This document shows, piece after piece, positions 6,549 to 7,939 of a stretch of 7,939 bases of DNA. Location: assembly GCA_934754755.1 (NCBI GenBank), contig CAKVJS010000044.1:1-7939 (forward strand). Direction: 5' to 3'. The DNA comes from an uncultured Erysipelotrichales bacterium (lineage in GTDB: Bacteria > Bacillota_I > Bacilli_A > Erysipelotrichales > Coprobacillaceae). The notes below the pieces were generated by a model. It did not search any database. It was not told where the DNA came from and saw only the letters and a list, made by a program, of their open reading frames with translations. The translations under genes and the position numbers were made by a program. Numbering within the stretch: position 1 is the first letter of the stretch; every line of letters starts with the position of its first letter.

Positions 6549-6579
6549 AAAACTGTAATCAAATTACAGTTTTTTAACG
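6543..6579. terminator. Bidirectional terminator shared by two convergent genes
   Basis: Perfect 17-bp arms CGTTAAAAAACTGTAAT (6543-6559) and ATTACAGTTTTTTAACG (6563-6579) around a 3-base loop CAA. Read from either side, the inner ACTGTAAT stem is followed by six T, so it works as a terminator on both strands. The outer bases CGT TAA are the last Arg codon and stop of the coat-like gene on the plus strand, and of the metallophosphoesterase-like gene on the minus strand. Confidence 0.88.
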
Positions 6580-7608
6580 GATTTTTATGTCTATGTATTC
6601 ATTTGGTGCACCTGTTTTTTTACTTGTATCCATGCCTGAAGTAGTAATGGCAGTGAAATTTTGTATTTTCTTCATACCATACGGCAATTTGGATACAGGT
6701 GCTTGGATCGACTCTAGCGGATAGGCATCACCCCCTTTTGTATAGCCTGATAATTGTAAATCAATTCCTAGTACGGCATTTTCATATAAATCCATTGGTT
6801 GATGATCTAAAACAATCGTATAGTTATCTCTATCTACATTACGCAATAATGTCTCCATATCTAGACGCGTTTGATTCTGTTTTTTTCCGATGCTTTTACG
6901 TCCAATAATTGTTATATTCTTTACCGTTGTTATTTCATCTTCCAAAATATGAATATCACTTTCTAAAAATGCATTTTTAATACCTTGTTGGTGCATGAAA
7001 TACGGTTCACTATCACCTAAAATATAGTACATACCCAATGGATGGTGAGTTTTCTTTAAACCGTCCATTACCTCTACAAGAACCTCCCTCGAAGCTTCTT
7101 TAGAAAAAATATTTCCATCTAAAACAACCATATCGGCTCTAGCCGCATCTATTTTGTTAGTGATTGAAGATACATCATCACTTGTTTTTATATATACATC
7201 ACTGATTTGTATAATATGTAAATGATCAATCTTATAACTATTTAATTCATAAGAAGTTTTTACTACTTTATGCATCTGATAAAAGTTAAATATAACCACT
7301 ATAATACTAAGTGATAATAATAACTTCCCACTACGATGTAATCGACGATATTTTATCCATCGCTTTTTACATACTATATATAGTACTTCTAGTACTATTG
7401 CAACAACCATGATCTGTAGCCATAAATAAATAAACCCAGAACATATTCGTTGCATTAAATAAGTAAATAATGTCCAAATAAATAAGACAGCCCATTTAGA
7501 TATATGGCGTTTATGATGTACATGGATCATATATCGATAGGTTAAGAGATATCCATATCCAATACATAATAGTAATAGTATACATTGCCATATTTCATAT
7601 ACTTCCAT
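6574..7608 (-). CDS. Membrane-anchored metallophosphoesterase homologue with degenerate active site (pseudo-phosphatase)
   Basis: A 344-residue protein with four predicted membrane helices (~6-26, 38-55, 58-80, 95-111) and an extracellular or cytoplasmic domain (~128-344) of the YkuE/YaeI-like calcineurin fold. The order and spacing of all family motifs are kept, ending with the typical LPYG and SGM...TGAPNE stretches, but the metal ligands are replaced: DxH is D137-V-Y139, GD is G165-N166, GNH(D/E) is GDSE (198-201), and GHTHGGQ is GYTKGGD (288-294). Only the DHQP histidine (H269) and D137 remain. A binuclear metal centre looks impossible, so I infer a non-enzymatic role (binding, sensing or scaffolding). 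The ATG at 7608 is chosen because AGGGGG (7619-7614) precedes it by 5 bases; an in-frame GTG at 7614 overlaps that ribosome site. No frameshift or internal stop. No obvious functional link to its convergent neighbour. Confidence 0.85.
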   Translation of the reverse strand: MEVYEIWQCILLLLCIGYGYLLTYRYMIHVHHKRHISKWAVLFIWTLFTYLMQRICSGFIYLWLQIMVVAIVLEVLYIVCKKRWIKYRRLHRSGKLLLSLSIIVVIFNFYQMHKVVKTSYELNSYKIDHLHIIQISDVYIKTSDDVSSITNKIDAARADMVVLDGNIFSKEASREVLVEVMDGLKKTHHPLGMYYILGDSEPYFMHQQGIKNAFLESDIHILEDEITTVKNITIIGRKSIGKKQNQTRLDMETLLRNVDRDNYTIVLDHQPMDLYENAVLGIDLQLSGYTKGGDAYPLESIQAPVSKLPYGMKKIQNFTAITTSGMDTSKKTGAPNEYIDIKIR

Positions 7609-7720
7609 GCCCACCCCCTATACTTTCATACATAGTATAACTGGGGATATAATCTTTTTTTGTAGCTTTGAGAAGAATGAATAAAATTATTTTTAATATT
7701 ATAATCAGTTTACTAAACAT

Positions 7721-7746
7721 AAAAAAGGGCTATCTTTCGATAACCC
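7721..7746 (-). terminator. Intrinsic minus-strand terminator upstream of the metallophosphoesterase-like gene
   Basis: On the minus strand GGGTTATC (7746-7739), a GAAA tetraloop, GATAGCCC (7734-7727), then six T (7726-7721). The 8-bp stem includes one G-U wobble, which pairs only on this strand, so direction is clear. It either ends a transcript coming from beyond the right edge or attenuates a leader reading into the gene at 7608. Confidence 0.78.
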
Positions 7747-7851
7747 ATTTCCGAGAATCCAAGAGTCTCGCTACTAAACCGATTTTTTATAGGATCGTAA
7801 ACCTATATATTATATATCATAAAATTTATTACTTATATAGCGCTTATGATC

Positions 7852-7938
7852 TTAAAAATTATAATTATTTCTTTCTCTTAACTTGGGTTTTATTATCGTT
7901 CCTTTTTCGATACCATCTAACTTTTTAGAACTAGTATT
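7852..7938 (-). CDS. Possible C-terminal end of a gene entering from the right edge
   Basis: A minus-strand frame is open from the edge for 28 codons to TAA (7854-7852). It encodes a charged stretch containing KKLDGIEKGTIIKPKLRER. The composition is protein-like and a terminator follows about 105 bases later, but a 28-codon open frame is not improbable by chance and I recognise no family. Confidence 0.2.
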   Translation of the reverse strand, partial: NTSSKKLDGIEKGTIIKPKLRERNNYNF

Positions 7939-7939
7939 T

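Larger units (their letters stand above)
7609..7939. other. 331-bp AT-rich region with no convincing gene
   Basis: Very AT-rich. Next to the metallophosphoesterase-like gene, minus-strand TATACT (7639-7634) is a possible -10 element without a good -35, and it forms half of a small inverted repeat TATACT/AGTATA (7619-7624/7634-7639). Further right are a good minus-strand terminator (7721-7746), a 5-bp hairpin CGAGA/TCTCG (7752-7756/7766-7770), and a short minus-strand open frame reaching the edge. A plus-strand open frame of 86 codons here has no ribosome site and a low-complexity product, and is not counted as a gene. Confidence 0.5.

Noticed and set aside
6699..6908. Plus-strand 69-codon frame opposite the metallophosphoesterase-like gene
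   Set aside because: Antisense shadow of a gene with clear family motifs.
7747..7800. tRNA or known riboswitch in the structured right-hand region
   Set aside because: There is no T-arm GGTTCGA motif, no cloverleaf spacing, and no match I can recognise to purine, SAM, c-di-GMP, fluoride or T-box core motifs.
7668..7928. Plus-strand open frame of 86 codons in the right intergenic region
   Set aside because: It begins with a non-ATG codon, has no ribosome site, runs through a minus-strand terminator, and encodes a low-complexity Ile/Tyr/Leu-rich product typical of AT-rich noncoding DNA.

Overview
The window is an AT-rich stretch of a low-GC Gram-positive (Bacillota) chromosome. Strong AGGAGG-type ribosome sites, U-tract hairpin terminators and a pair of small proteins that look like CotF-type spore-coat proteins point to an endospore former. 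The sequence alone does not settle whether it belongs to Clostridia, Erysipelotrichia or Bacilli. I see no rRNA, tRNA, CRISPR array, insertion sequence or phage gene, and most of the window is ordinary chromosomal gene content.

Layout. At the left edge, on the minus strand, lie a class I ribonucleotide reductase large subunit (nrdA-like, 131-2371) and the first 40 codons of its small subunit (1-122), joined by a stop codon that overlaps the next ribosome site. To the right, still on the minus strand, is a single-gene unit for a SteT/LAT-like amino-acid permease (2516-3868) with its own terminator. Next is a two-gene minus-strand operon: a cation diffusion facilitator (4650-5816) followed by a cyclophilin-type peptidyl-prolyl isomerase lipoprotein (4009-4638), which ends in a hairpin terminator overlapping the isomerase stop codon.

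A 224-bp divergent intergenic region (5817-6040) carries a perfect 8+8 bp palindrome that sits on candidate promoters facing both ways, plus a sigma-E/K-like promoter candidate. It separates the operon from two overlapping plus-strand small genes (6041-6247 and 6240-6548). These converge on a minus-strand membrane protein (6574-7608) through a perfect 17-bp-arm hairpin that encodes the last Arg and stop codon of both genes.

That last gene is the most interesting item. It is clearly a membrane-anchored YkuE/YaeI-type metallophosphoesterase by architecture, but almost every metal-binding and catalytic residue is replaced, so it looks like a pseudo-phosphatase kept as an intact reading frame. 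Beyond it (7609-7939) there is no convincing gene, but there is a good minus-strand terminator that could end an off-window transcript or act as a leader attenuator.

Functionally the window combines DNA precursor synthesis, amino-acid transport, divalent-metal export with an envelope foldase, and spore-coat-like proteins. Neighbouring genes are linked mainly within the two operons and the overlapping pair.
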